Shown piece after piece: positions 25,605 to 35,058 of a stretch of 64,000 nt of DNA. Positions within the stretch are counted from its first letter, which is position 1. Every line of letters begins with the position of its first letter. A program made the translations under genes and the position numbers. Under the pieces are notes generated by a model. The model saw only the letters and a program-made list of their open reading frames with translations, made no database searches and was not told the DNA's origin. Origin of the DNA: Sapientia aquatica (GTDB lineage Bacteria; Pseudomonadota; Gammaproteobacteria; Burkholderiales; Burkholderiaceae_D); the NCBI RefSeq assembly GCF_004358105.1, contig NZ_SMYL01000002.1:620001-684000 (forward strand). The letters are read 5' to 3'.

Positions 25605-26138
25605 TTACTTAATTGCTTGGCGGCGCGCTTGCATGGCGCTGCCTAATTGCTGCATTTGTTGCGGGCTAAACAGCCGCGCTGCCATGGGCGCGATATGCTG
25701 TTCTTCTTTGTTCATGTGCGCGGTATAGAGTTTATTCCATTGCTCAATCAAATCACTGTTTAACAGCGTGGCATCGCCTTGTTGAACAGCTTTTAATTGC
25801 GCTTCAAGCTGCTCCCAGAGATGTTCCATAGTGTGATGTTCTTGCAAAATCTCGTTGATCAAGCCTGCTAATAAAACGGCATCTTGCCCTTGTGCGCTCG
25901 CGCTCAACATGGGCAATAAATCGTTTTCTTCGTCTGCATGATGATTCGGTGCACCCTGCGTAAAATATCTGATTACCGCAAAAGCAGCTTGTTGCGCCTC
26001 AATATCTGCGCCATTTTCTTGTAAATGAGCGGTCAATTTGGCCAGCGTAGCCAATTGCTGGCGGATTCGGTCATGGCAGTGTTTTAAAACTGCTAACGGT
26101 TGGTCGAAACTGGGCGCGGTGTCGAAGAGAGAGTTCAT
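25605..26138 (-). CDS. Hemerythrin-like HHE domain protein
   Basis: The 177-residue all-helical protein carries histidine/glutamate motifs of the HHE cation-binding family: LKHCHDRIRQQL near 20, HHADEENDLLPML (about 76-88), EHHTMEHLWEQL and HMNKEEQHIAP (about 145-155). These could hold a di-iron site. Such proteins sense or bind oxygen or nitric oxide, or repair iron-sulfur clusters. The role here is not known. It is the first gene of a possible two-gene unit with pdxH. Confidence 0.82.
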   Translation of the reverse strand: MNSLFDTAPSFDQPLAVLKHCHDRIRQQLATLAKLTAHLQENGADIEAQQAAFAVIRYFTQGAPNHHADEENDLLPMLSASAQGQDAVLLAGLINEILQEHHTMEHLWEQLEAQLKAVQQGDATLLNSDLIEQWNKLYTAHMNKEEQHIAPMAARLFSPQQMQQLGSAMQARRQAIK

Positions 26139-26223
26139 CGTTTTTCTTTAGAAAGTGCTGCGGTGAAACAGAGTTAAGTCCGCTAAAATAGCGCACTTAT
26201 CGCATTTTTACAAAGAACACCCT

Positions 26224-27024
26224 ATGGAAGACATGGATTTTGAGCGCCGATTTGGTGGTATTGCTCGTTTATATGGCGCTGCCGGATTGCAAAAATTTCA
26301 AGCCGCGCATGTGTGCGTGGTGGGAGTCGGCGGGGTCGGTTCGTGGATAGTCGAAGCCTTAGCGCGTAGTGCGATCGGCAGTATCACCATGATTGATTTG
26401 GACAATGTGGCAGAGTCCAATGTGAATCGTCAAATTCAAGCCTTATCGGATACCTTGGGCAAAGCCAAAGTTACCGCGCTAGCCGAACGGATCGCGCAAA
26501 TCAATCCGCTTTGCAAAGTCCATCAAGTCGAAGATTTCATCACGCCAGAAAATTTACCCGAGCTGATCAAAGCACCGCAATTTGATTATGTGATTGATGC
26601 AATCGATAGCGTCAAAGCCAAAACCGCGTTGCTGGCGTTTTGCCGCGCCGAATCCATCCCCATTATCACGATTGGTGGAGCAGGCGGACAGATTGATCCG
26701 AGCAAGATCGAGATACGCGATTTGTGCCGCACTGAGCAAGAGCCGCTATTGTCTCTGGTGCGAAAACGCTTGCGCCAAAACTACGGCTTCCCGCGCGGAG
26801 TAAAAAACAAGTTCGGCATTGACGCAGTGTTCTCTATGGAGCCGCTCAAATTTCCCGAACCAGAACCCGATGCGGCGTGTGCGGTTGATGTCGCCAATGC
26901 GGCATCGAGTGATGATGGTATTACCGGATTAAACTGCGCTGGCTTCGGCTCTGCCATGGTGGTGACAGCCACATTTGGTATGCATGCCAGCGCATTCGTG
27001 CTGCGTAAATTAGCTGGACTTTAA
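26224..27024 (+). CDS. tcdA: tRNA threonylcarbamoyladenosine dehydratase
   Basis: TcdA (CsdL) uses ATP to cyclise the t6A base at tRNA position 37 into ct6A. The ThiF-type nucleotide-binding motif VGVGGVGSWIVEALARS starts near residue 34, followed by DLDNVAESNVNRQIQA and DAIDSVKAKTAL. The length of 266 residues is typical. An ATG four codons later is also possible. Confidence 0.93.
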   Translation: MEDMDFERRFGGIARLYGAAGLQKFQAAHVCVVGVGGVGSWIVEALARSAIGSITMIDLDNVAESNVNRQIQALSDTLGKAKVTALAERIAQINPLCKVHQVEDFITPENLPELIKAPQFDYVIDAIDSVKAKTALLAFCRAESIPIITIGGAGGQIDPSKIEIRDLCRTEQEPLLSLVRKRLRQNYGFPRGVKNKFGIDAVFSMEPLKFPEPEPDAACAVDVANAASSDDGITGLNCAGFGSAMVVTATFGMHASAFVLRKLAGL

Positions 27025-27088
27025 CGGCTTATTAAGTCGCTAAATCAGTCGCCGAATAATCCGCTAAATCAGCCGCCAATGGAGTTGC

Positions 27089-28045
27089 TCATTTAGTGTG
27101 GCAAGCGGTGTTGCCCTGATCGGTGAAGCTAGTGTCCGGCACCCCAACATATTCCCAGTCGTAACTGTCTTTTTTGAGCGTGAGTTTCAACACGCCGTTT
27201 TCTTTGGTGTTAATGGTTTGGCTATTCGATTTTCGGAAGAAAACCGGGCCAAGAGTGGCGCCACCGGTGCCGACGATGAATTGTCGGATTCCATTCGCTT
27301 TGTCTTCATCTGCGTCGCTATTTTGCAAGGCGAAACGCTCAAAATGATGATCGTGTCCTGATAAAATCACATCCGCTTTTGCCGCCATCAATAATTCCCA
27401 CGCCGGTTTCATTTGCGAGTTATTGCCATGTATTCCCGAGCTGTACACCGGATGATGCCAGTAGGCCAAAATGCAGGCAGCAGGTTTGTTTTTTAAATCG
27501 TTTTTTAGCCACTCTAATTGCTGCTGCATATCGTCATTACGCAAATTGCTGTTGAGCGAAATGATGTGCCAAGCGCCCTTGTCGAAGCTGTAAAAAGAAT
27601 GTTTTTGTGTACCAGTAATGTCGCCAAAATACTGGAAATAAGGGTAGGCGTTGGGCGTGTAATACTCGTGGTTGCCGGGGCTTGGAAAGGTGTGGTCTTT
27701 AAACTGTCCCCAAGAGGGCTGATAACAATCGTCGAATTCTTCGGTTGTGCCAACCGGGTAGGTGTGGTCGCCCAAGGTAAGGACAATGGCATTCGGATTA
27801 TCTTCAATTGCCTGAGAAATGATTTTGGCGGTCGCGACATTGCGTGCGGTTGATTTTTTTGAGCGGCAATCGGCGATATCGCCAGCAGCAAACGCAACAA
27901 CGGGAGCGTCAGCATTGATTGTCGGATTGGGCTCGTCCGCTTGAGCAAAAGGGCTAAACATCAACAGAGAAGCCGCACACAGCGTAGTTGCTAACCCAAC
28001 GCCAGAGCGGGTAACGAAGTCGTTAATGAAGGATGATGAAGTCAT
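27089..28045 (-). CDS. Secreted metallophosphoesterase
   Basis: It is a calcineurin-like phosphatase exported through a signal peptide. The hydrophobic stretch ATTLCAASLLMFSPFAQA is followed by the mature enzyme. The metal-binding motifs are all visible: GDIADC, LGDHTYP, GNHEYY, YWHHPVYSS and SGHDHHFER. The C-terminal part resembles the purple acid phosphatase-like branch. The start at 28045 has GGAAA upstream; an ATG at 28117 would put 24 extra residues before the signal peptide. The substrate is unknown. Confidence 0.85.
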   Translation of the reverse strand: MTSSSFINDFVTRSGVGLATTLCAASLLMFSPFAQADEPNPTINADAPVVAFAAGDIADCRSKKSTARNVATAKIISQAIEDNPNAIVLTLGDHTYPVGTTEEFDDCYQPSWGQFKDHTFPSPGNHEYYTPNAYPYFQYFGDITGTQKHSFYSFDKGAWHIISLNSNLRNDDMQQQLEWLKNDLKNKPAACILAYWHHPVYSSGIHGNNSQMKPAWELLMAAKADVILSGHDHHFERFALQNSDADEDKANGIRQFIVGTGGATLGPVFFRKSNSQTINTKENGVLKLTLKKDSYDWEYVGVPDTSFTDQGNTACHTK

Positions 28046-28203
28046 GCTGATTTCCAAAAAAATATCTGCCAAGATCACTCGTACCGCTTTGTCCGACATG
28101 GTTGTCGGCCTCGGCAAGTGAGCAAGTTATTACGATTGTTGAGCGTGGGGCGATTGAATCACTGATAATAAGCGCTTGCCAAAAATGAATATTGTAAATT
28201 GAT

Positions 28204-28974
28204 ATGACGCAATCCATCTCAACTATCTCTATAAAAGCGCTGTTTTGTTTTGCGCTGTTCAATCTGAGCGCTGCCGCCATCGCGCAAACTTCTGCTGCCA
28301 CGCCAGCTAAAGCTATCCCTGATTCCATGGAAGAGCGCGTGAAGGCTTGCGTCATGTGCCACGCGCCGCAAGATAAAGCGACCGCCGACGCTTACTATCC
28401 GCGCATTGCTGGCAAGCCAGCCGGCTATTTGTACAACCAACTGATCAACTTTAAAGAAGGTCGGCGCACCTACACCGCCATGACCAATTTGATTGATCCC
28501 TTGTCGGATGCGTACTTGCAAAAAATTGCCGTTTATTTCTCGCAACTTCATCCTGCCTACGTGCCGCAACCATCGTCCAATGCCACACCCGAGATGTTTG
28601 CGCGGGGTCAGATTTTAGTGACCAAGGGCGATCCTAGCAAAAACATTCCTGCCTGCGTTGCCTGCCATAGCAGCACATTGTTAGGCGTGACGCCAGCCGT
28701 CCCCGGTTTGCTCGGTTTGCCGCGTGATTACATCAACGCCCAATTTGGCGCAATGCGAAATGGTGCGCGGCGCAATAACGCTCCAGACTGTATGGCGCAG
28801 ATCGCTCAACGGATGTCGAGCGATGATATTAATTCGGCCGCGACGTGGTTATCGGCGCAAAAAATGAATGAAGGCGATAAACCAGCAAATTCTTTGCCTG
28901 CGCCCATGCCGCTTAAATGCGGTAGCGTCGAACATGCAAGCTCCGCCGCTAACTCGGGCGAGGTGGCTAAATGA
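28204..28974 (+). CDS. Diheme cytochrome c (c4-like)
   Basis: The protein has an N-terminal signal peptide (to about AIAQ) and two heme-binding motifs, CVMCH at 49-53 and CVACH at 151-155. Each begins a class I cytochrome domain. This is the two-domain cytochrome c4-like layout. It overlaps the next gene, a triheme cytochrome, by four bases (ATGA). With the downstream iorAB genes it suggests a periplasmic electron chain from the molybdenum enzyme. Confidence 0.88.
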   Translation: MTQSISTISIKALFCFALFNLSAAAIAQTSAATPAKAIPDSMEERVKACVMCHAPQDKATADAYYPRIAGKPAGYLYNQLINFKEGRRTYTAMTNLIDPLSDAYLQKIAVYFSQLHPAYVPQPSSNATPEMFARGQILVTKGDPSKNIPACVACHSSTLLGVTPAVPGLLGLPRDYINAQFGAMRNGARRNNAPDCMAQIAQRMSSDDINSAATWLSAQKMNEGDKPANSLPAPMPLKCGSVEHASSAANSGEVAK

Positions 28975-30275
28975 AAGCGCTCGTTAAGTCCTTCATTCTC
29001 TCCTTGGTTGTTATTGCCTTTGTTGTGACCGCACTCGCTTATTGGCGGGGAGCGCGTGAAACCGCCAGCCAATTTCCGTCCCAAGCGACTGCACAGAGCA
29101 CGGCGCAACAAATTCAGCGCGGCGCTTATTTAGTTAAAGCCGGTAATTGCATGGCGTGCCACACTGCGCGTGGCGGTGCGGAATTTGCCGGTGGTCGGGT
29201 GATGCCGACGGCTTTCGGGCAGTTTTATACGCCTAACATTACGCCCGATGTGGCGACCGGAATTGGTAAGTGGACCAAAGATGACTTTTGGCGCGCTTTG
29301 CACGACGGCAAAGCGCCGGAGGGCAAATTACTGTATCCCGCTTTCCCTTACACTGAATACACCAAAGTGACTCGCCCTGATTCCGATGCGATGTTCGCTT
29401 ATTTGCATAGCTTGCCCGCGGTAGCGCAAAAAAATGTGCCGCATCAATTGGATTTTCCTTACAGCCAGCGCGGGTTATTAATCTTCTGGCGTAGTTTGTT
29501 TTTTAAAGCGGAAGTATTTCAGACAGACGCCAAACAAAGTGTGCAATGGAATCGTGGCGCTTACTTGGTGCAAGGCTTAGGCCATTGCGCGACCTGTCAC
29601 ACAGACAGAAATTGGTTGGGTGGCAGCAGCGGCGAAGCACTGGCCGGAGCCGAGATTCCAGGCTTGAACTGGTATGCCACTTCGCTCATTTCCGACGCCG
29701 AATCCGGTCATAACTCTCTCAGTGTTGAGCAATTAGTTCAACGTTTGCAACAAGGTGTGAGCGACCATGGGCGTGTTTATGGACCGATGACCGAAGTGGT
29801 CAAAGAAAGCCTGCAATACCTAGAAAAAGCGGATTTAGAAGCGATGGTGCTGTATCTGAAATCGCAGCAACAAAGCAATCCGCCTAAGCAATCCGAAATG
29901 GCCGAACAAGACAAACCAAGTGAGCGTGAGTTGCAGGGGGCAATGTACCGTGGCGAGAAAATATACAAAGACAATTGTATCGAATGCCATCAAGCCGATG
30001 GCTCTGGCGCTTTGCCGGCGTATCCGGCCTTAGCGGGCAGCCGCTTGGTGAATTTAACCAGCAGTACTAATTTGACTCGCATTATTTTGAACGGCGGCTT
30101 CGCCCCTTCGACCCAGCACAACCCCGAGCCTTACGGCATGCCGCCCTTTGCCCAAACATTAAGTAGTCAGGATATCGCTGATGTGGCCAGTTACATCCGC
30201 AATAGTTGGGGCAATCACGGTAGCTTGCTGATTGAATCGCAAGTAGATCGCTATCGTGGGCAGGCTAGTCGTTGA
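28971..30275 (+). CDS. Triheme cytochrome c (dehydrogenase subunit type)
   Basis: After one N-terminal membrane segment (about 8-24) there are three CxxCH motifs: CMACH (60-64), CATCH (about 206-210) and CIECH (about 336-340). The sequence pattern (RGAYLVKAGNCMACHTARGG, FGQFYTPNITPD, then GAYLVQGLGHCATCHTDRN) matches the cytochrome subunits of gluconate, alcohol or aldehyde dehydrogenases. These pass electrons to ubiquinone or an oxidase. It starts inside the previous gene and is followed by a 227-base gap and iorA. Confidence 0.9.
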   Translation: MKALVKSFILSLVVIAFVVTALAYWRGARETASQFPSQATAQSTAQQIQRGAYLVKAGNCMACHTARGGAEFAGGRVMPTAFGQFYTPNITPDVATGIGKWTKDDFWRALHDGKAPEGKLLYPAFPYTEYTKVTRPDSDAMFAYLHSLPAVAQKNVPHQLDFPYSQRGLLIFWRSLFFKAEVFQTDAKQSVQWNRGAYLVQGLGHCATCHTDRNWLGGSSGEALAGAEIPGLNWYATSLISDAESGHNSLSVEQLVQRLQQGVSDHGRVYGPMTEVVKESLQYLEKADLEAMVLYLKSQQQSNPPKQSEMAEQDKPSERELQGAMYRGEKIYKDNCIECHQADGSGALPAYPALAGSRLVNLTSSTNLTRIILNGGFAPSTQHNPEPYGMPPFAQTLSSQDIADVASYIRNSWGNHGSLLIESQVDRYRGQASR

Positions 30276-30502
30276 TTTGGGCGGTTTGGCCGGTCTGTGT
30301 TGGGTGTCCAGAGCTCTCACGTCAACCTTAAACCGATTTGGCATAAAGCAAGTAAAATTGACGGCAAGCAAGCAATTGGATTAATTTGTTATAGTCGCTA
30401 ACTGCTCAGGAAAATAATTGCTTTAGTGAAATTTTCCCGCTCGGTAACCCATTTGAGCCGTACAAACACGTTGCATAAGTCCAAAAAACATAGGAGCCGC
30501 AC
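30276..30502. other. Intergenic region before iorA
   Basis: This 227-base gap may carry a separate promoter for the iorAB genes. A TATAGT hexamer at 30390-30395 is a possible -10 box, but it lacks a convincing -35 partner. An AGGAG ribosome binding site lies at the end of the gap, directly before iorA. Confidence 0.35.
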
Positions 30503-30961
30503 ATGATTACATTAAATATTAATGGTCAAGATAAACAAGTTGACGCCGATCCATCCACCCCAGTGTTATGGGCGTTGCGCGACAACCTCAACATGACCGG
30601 AACCAAGTTTGGCTGCGGCGCGGCCTTGTGCGGCGCATGTACCGTGCATTTGGATGGTCAAGCGATTCGTTCCTGCGTCACCCCAATTTCGTCGGTTGTC
30701 GGCAAAAAAATCACCACGATTGAAGCAATGGAACTCGACAACGTTGGTAAAGCGATTCAAGCCGCGTGGGTTAAGCACGATGTACCGCAATGCGGTTACT
30801 GCCAAAGCGGTCAAGTCATGAGCGCGACCGCTTTGCTCAAAACCAATAAAAAGCCAACCGATGCCGATATCGATGCAGCCATGAGCGGCAATATTTGCCG
30901 TTGCGGCACTTATCAGCGTATTCGCGCTGCGATCAAAGATGCTTCTAGCAATCTAGCTTAA
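30503..30961 (+). CDS. iorA: Isoquinoline 1-oxidoreductase-type small subunit, [2Fe-2S]
   Basis: This iron-sulfur subunit of a molybdenum hydroxylase carries electrons away from the molybdenum site. It has the plant-ferredoxin cluster [19 protein letters not shown]...SC (about 36-61) and the second, helical cluster motif [12 protein letters not shown]...[12 protein letters not shown] (about 98-141). The length of 152 residues fits the family. The large subunit follows 56 bases later. Confidence 0.93.
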   Translation: MITLNINGQDKQVDADPSTPVLWALRDNLNMTGTKFGCGAALCGACTVHLDGQAIRSCVTPISSVVGKKITTIEAMELDNVGKAIQAAWVKHDVPQCGYCQSGQVMSATALLKTNKKPTDADIDAAMSGNICRCGTYQRIRAAIKDASSNLA

Positions 30962-31017
30962 ACCCGACGGTTTAAGCCGCTTTTTTCCTAAACAGATGCA
31001 GCCTAAAAGGAATTGCT

Positions 31018-33261
31018 ATGCGTAACGTATTATTGAACGCTCAACGCGATGGCGTTGAACTCGAACAAACTCAGGCCGCCATTGCTAATCCCGCCAGCAC
31101 GATTTCTCGGCGCGGATTTTTAAAAGTCAGTAGTGCTATTGGCGCAGGTTTGGTGATTGGTTTTGTCGCGCCAGGCGCGAATAAAATGGCGCGCGCCGCC
31201 GATGCCAAAAAAGTAGTGACACCGAATGCTTTCTTAAAAATCGCTCCAGATAATTCCATCACCATTGCCATTAACCGCTTGGAATTTGGTCAAGGCGTGA
31301 CAACCAGCTTATCAATGTTGATTGCCGAAGAACTCGGCGCCGATTGGTCGCAAGTGCACGCGGAGTTGGCTCCGGCGGGCGATATTTTCAAAGACCCAGT
31401 ATTTGGCATGCAAATGACCGGCGGTTCTTCGTCGATTGCTAATTCATACACTCAATACCGCGAAATCGGTGCGGCTGCGCGGGCCATGTTGATTAGTGCC
31501 GCGGCGAAACAATGGCAAGTCACTGACGCCGAATGCCATACTGAAAACAGCATGGTTATTGGGCCGCTGGGCTACAAAGCGACGTTTGGTTCCTTAGCTC
31601 AAGCAGCGATGGCTTTGGAAATCCCGGCCACGATTACTTTAAAAGATGCCAAAGATTTCAAACTAATCGGCAAGCCAACCAAGCGCATTGACAGTCAAGC
31701 CAAGTCCAGCGGTACACAACAATTCGGTATCGACTTCAGCGTACCTAATATGAAAGTGGCGGTCGTATCCAGAGCGCCCGTTTTTGGTGGCACGGTAGGC
31801 AATTTTGATGCGACCGCGACGTTGGCGATCAAGGGTGTGATTGGGGCAGTAAAAGTTCCAACCGATCGCGGTGGTTCAGGTGTTGCCGTATTTGCGGATG
31901 GTTATTGGCCCGCCAAGCAAGGCCGCGATGCATTAAAAGTGACGTGGAATAGCGCCAACGTTGCAAAAGTCAGCTCGGATGAACAATTTAAATCATTCAA
32001 AGCGTTGGTAAAAACTCCCGGTATCGTGGCCAAAAAAGCCGATGTCTCTGGCATCGCCAAAGCCGCTAAAAAAATTAGCGCGGTGTATGAATTTCCGTAC
32101 TTAGCGCATGCACCGATGGAGCCGTTAAATTGCACCATTGATTTAACGGATGATTCCTGCACTGTTTGGGCGGGAAGTCAGTTCCAGACTTTCGACCATG
32201 GTGCGGCTGCACGCACGGCGGGTTTGAAGCCAGAACAAGTTACTTTGCATACCATGATGGCCGGCGGTGGATTTGGTCGCCGCGCAGTGCCGACCTCGGA
32301 TTACATCGTCGAGGCAGTCAATGTCGCCAAAGCATATCGCGCTGCGGGTAAATCCGGCCCATTGAAAGTTATTTGGAGCCGCGAAGACGACATCAAAGGT
32401 GGCTACTACCGTCCTTCTATGGTGCATAGTGCGGAAATCGGTTTCGACAAGCAAGGCAAAATGCTGGGTTGGGATCATTCTGTGGTGGGGCAATCAATCA
32501 TGATGGGAACCGCCTTAGAAGCGTTCTCGGTCAAAGACGGCGTTGATGAAACCACGATTGAAGGATTGGGCGGTAAATACGATGTGCCACTAAAAATATC
32601 AGTCCATAACGCGCAAGCGAATGTGCCGGTATTGTGGTTCCGCTCGGTTGGAAATACCCATACCGCATTTGTGACCGAAACCTTGCTCGATGAAGCGGCA
32701 CATTTAAACGGAATCGATCCGGTTAAATACCGCAGAAGCTTGCTAGGCAAAGATAATCCGCGCCATGTTGCCGCGCTTGATTTGGCGGTAAAAATATCGG
32801 GCTACGAAACCGCCAAGCTGCCTAAAGGCCACGCTTTTGGCGTCGCCTTGCACGAATCGTTTAATTCGGTGGTGGCTTACGTGGTGGAAGCTTCGGTGAC
32901 TAAAAACGTCCCTAAACTGCATCGCGTTTGGGCTGGTGTGCATTGCAACCAAGTCGTCAATCCATTAACGATTGAAGCGCAAGTGCAGGGCGCAACTTTG
33001 ATGGCGTTAGGAACTACTTTACCGGGTGCTGAAATCACGTTCAATGACGGCGTAGTTCAGCAGCAAAACTTTAGCGATTACACTGTTGCCAGAATGCCTG
33101 ATATGCCGATCGTGACTGTCGCAACCGTTCCCTCCAACGATCCACCAACCGGCATGGGTGAGCCTGGCTTCCCAGCGTTGGCACCGGCTTTTGCCAATGC
33201 GATTGCCAAATTAACCGGCAAGCGCCTACGTCGCCTACCTTTTGACTTGGCTACAGCGTAA
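31018..33261 (+). CDS. iorB: Molybdopterin-binding large subunit (isoquinoline 1-oxidoreductase beta type)
   Basis: This is the catalytic subunit of a xanthine-oxidase-family hydroxylase. It starts with a twin-arginine signal (SRRGFLKVSSAIGAGLVIG, about 30-48), so it is exported folded with its cofactor, probably together with IorA. Molybdopterin contacts are visible in MTGGSSSIANSYTQYR, AGGGFGRRAVPTSDY and PVLWFRSVG. The catalytic glutamate lies in GMGEPGFPALAPAFANA near the C-terminus. The length is 747 residues. The substrate is an aldehyde or N-heterocycle and cannot be specified. The upstream cytochromes are its likely electron acceptors. Confidence 0.92.
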   Translation: MRNVLLNAQRDGVELEQTQAAIANPASTISRRGFLKVSSAIGAGLVIGFVAPGANKMARAADAKKVVTPNAFLKIAPDNSITIAINRLEFGQGVTTSLSMLIAEELGADWSQVHAELAPAGDIFKDPVFGMQMTGGSSSIANSYTQYREIGAAARAMLISAAAKQWQVTDAECHTENSMVIGPLGYKATFGSLAQAAMALEIPATITLKDAKDFKLIGKPTKRIDSQAKSSGTQQFGIDFSVPNMKVAVVSRAPVFGGTVGNFDATATLAIKGVIGAVKVPTDRGGSGVAVFADGYWPAKQGRDALKVTWNSANVAKVSSDEQFKSFKALVKTPGIVAKKADVSGIAKAAKKISAVYEFPYLAHAPMEPLNCTIDLTDDSCTVWAGSQFQTFDHGAAARTAGLKPEQVTLHTMMAGGGFGRRAVPTSDYIVEAVNVAKAYRAAGKSGPLKVIWSREDDIKGGYYRPSMVHSAEIGFDKQGKMLGWDHSVVGQSIMMGTALEAFSVKDGVDETTIEGLGGKYDVPLKISVHNAQANVPVLWFRSVGNTHTAFVTETLLDEAAHLNGIDPVKYRRSLLGKDNPRHVAALDLAVKISGYETAKLPKGHAFGVALHESFNSVVAYVVEASVTKNVPKLHRVWAGVHCNQVVNPLTIEAQVQGATLMALGTTLPGAEITFNDGVVQQQNFSDYTVARMPDMPIVTVATVPSNDPPTGMGEPGFPALAPAFANAIAKLTGKRLRRLPFDLATA

Positions 33262-33273
33262 CGCGCAGTTTTT

Positions 33274-34254
33274 ATGCAGTCATTTTCTTCGCTCGCGTGT
33301 ACCGATGTGCCGATCAAAATCACATTGGTACATGTTTGCGGAGAAAATCAAGCCGGAGCCAATCCTAGTTTGAGCCTAGCTGGCTTGGTTGCTCCCTTAC
33401 AAAGTGTTGCGCAGTTGTTGGGTGCAGCGCGGTTTCAGTGGCAGATATTTTCGGTCTCCACGTGTGCAGAAATTGATGACTCGACCATCGCCGCCGAGAT
33501 CAATAAATCCCACCTCGCTTTGTTAGTATCCGACGAAGTTAAACATTCCCCAAATTCCGAATTACTACGCAAATTAACCAGCGCCATCCAGCAAGCACGT
33601 TTCTGGGGGGCAGTCGGTGCGCCGGTTTTGTGGCTAGCCAATGCGGGCAAGATGCAAGGTTTGCGCACGGCGTTACCGTGGGCAAGTTATTCCGACGCCA
33701 ACGAAGTTGCCGAGCACGCGATTTTGATGCCCAACTTATTTGAATTAGATGGGCAATGCATTACCTGCTGCGGCGGCGCCGCGAGCGTCGATTTTGCCCT
33801 TACCGTCATTCATGCACTGTTCGGTGCCGATGCCCAAGCGCATGCAATGGAAACCCTGTGCGTGGAACGTGTACGCAACGGTTCCGACCGCCAACGAATC
33901 GCGCTGCATACGAGGTTTGGCGTGCTGCAGCCGCAATTGAGTGAAGCGGTGACCTTGATGGAAAATAATATTGAGGAAACGTTGAGCACCGACGACATCG
34001 CGCAGTTAGTCGGCCTATCGAGGCGACAATTGGAACGCCAATTTAAGCAATACCTCGGCACGATGCCGTCGCGTTATTACCTTGAACTACGCTTGAAAAA
34101 GGCGCGCCAGTTGTTGTTGGAATCGAATAGTTCGATTGTGCAGATTGGACTGATGTGCGGATTTTCATCCGGAGCGCATTTTTCGACCGCCTTTGGCGCG
34201 CAGTTTGGGATTACTCCTCGGGAGGAGAGGCAGAGGAAGCTTAGTGCAGGGTGA
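33274..34254 (+). CDS. GlxA/ArgR-type AraC family transcriptional regulator
   Basis: The N-terminal 200 residues resemble the glutamine-amidotransferase-like domain of the GlxA family. The C-terminal 100 residues (from about 225: MENNIEETLSTDDIAQLVGLSRRQLERQFKQYLG...) form the AraC double helix-turn-helix. Pseudomonas ArgR, the activator of the arginine succinyltransferase operon and of gdhB, is of this type. This gene lies 12 bases after iorB but also just upstream of the AST cluster. It may therefore regulate either; the AST cluster is my preferred guess. Confidence 0.85.
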   Translation: MQSFSSLACTDVPIKITLVHVCGENQAGANPSLSLAGLVAPLQSVAQLLGAARFQWQIFSVSTCAEIDDSTIAAEINKSHLALLVSDEVKHSPNSELLRKLTSAIQQARFWGAVGAPVLWLANAGKMQGLRTALPWASYSDANEVAEHAILMPNLFELDGQCITCCGGAASVDFALTVIHALFGADAQAHAMETLCVERVRNGSDRQRIALHTRFGVLQPQLSEAVTLMENNIEETLSTDDIAQLVGLSRRQLERQFKQYLGTMPSRYYLELRLKKARQLLLESNSSIVQIGLMCGFSSGAHFSTAFGAQFGITPREERQRKLSAG

Positions 34255-34498
34255 AGGGGGTTCTTGTTTTATTTTTGGGTGGTTGGTGTAGTAGTGGCAA
34301 ATCTTGTGCTTGCCTCTTTAAACGGCCGCCACAGATGGGGGGTAAGCCAAAACCAAAATGACCACTGTCAGCGTTGACTACTTTGGCCCTTCTTAGACTG
34401 CCAAAACACAAAGAACATGAAGTCCAAATCATCCGATATAACCCAACCAAAAACCTTTAATCACTGGTATGTGCTGACCTTAATCCACTGTATTTCGG

Positions 34499-34591
34499 CC
34501 GGTTATTTTTCCAAAAAATGGATCAGGAAGTAGCGTTGTTTGAGGCGCAGCCGAGTTTCGCTACTTTCCCATTTTTTGGAAAAATAATCGG
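34499..34591. repeat. Large REP-like hairpin
   Basis: Two 23-base arms (34499-34521 and 34569-34591) pair with a single mismatch. Inside them a second arm pair (AAGTAGCG 34528-34535 and CGCTACTT 34559-34566) continues the stem. The central segment is GC-rich. It looks like a repetitive intergenic element rather than a simple terminator, because the stem is far longer than needed. Confidence 0.75.
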
Positions 34592-34622
34592 GGTTTCCGA
34601 AATGCCGGGGTCGCCTTTTTTG

Positions 34623-34650
34623 GGTTACCTTTTTTGGCGAGACAAAAAAG
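34623..34650. repeat. Intergenic hairpin repeat, copy 1
   Basis: GGTTACCTTTTTT and AAAAAAGGTGAC form a stem around a GGCGAGAC-type loop, followed by GTGGGGCT. A variant copy is found at 40082-40112. Repeats of this general form are common between genes in Burkholderiales (from memory). Confidence 0.6.
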
Positions 34651-34952
34651 GTGACTAGCTGTGGGGCTACCCCCGACCCCAAGTCCCAAATCAACTGCAA
34701 ACAGCGAAAAAGATAACCACCCGCCGTGCTAGCCCCAAGTCCAACATCCACCACAGACAGTAAATGTTGGGTCAGTTGACGACGTGAACTCCCCAGCTCA
34801 TCAAGCCCCAAGCGCAGCCAAGCCCAGCCTCCCACCCAATTATTAGTTAAAAAATAGCAACAATCTCCCCATTGCCCTTAAAATACGCATCAACAAAGCT
34901 AAACAACTTCCCAATTGCTGACTTAATTGATAACAAAAACGACATCCTCACC

Positions 34953-34981
34953 TTGCTTAAGTCCAGCAAAATTTATATAAA
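34953..34981 (+). promoter_or_regulatory. Possible promoter of the AST cluster
   Basis: TTGCTT (34953-34958) and TATAAA (34976-34981) are separated by 17 bases, about 77 bases before the astC start. The -35 match is weak, which would fit a promoter needing an activator. Confidence 0.3.
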
Positions 34982-35058
34982 TTAATGTCGCAGTTTTAAA
35001 AGAATTTGTCACACTCCATCCGTAAAATACCTACATCCAGTTAACTTGAGGCTTGATC

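Larger units (their letters stand above)
34255..35058. other. Long intergenic region upstream of astC
   Basis: This stretch of about 800 bases holds no convincing gene. It contains a large hairpin (34499-34591) and a second hairpin repeat (34623-34650). An A+T-rich region in the last 150 bases contains a possible astC promoter. Confidence 0.6.

Noticed and set aside
34503-34835. Leftward open frame of 110 codons between the regulator and astC
   Set aside because: It is made largely of the hairpin repeats; such frames in intergenic repeats are common false genes.
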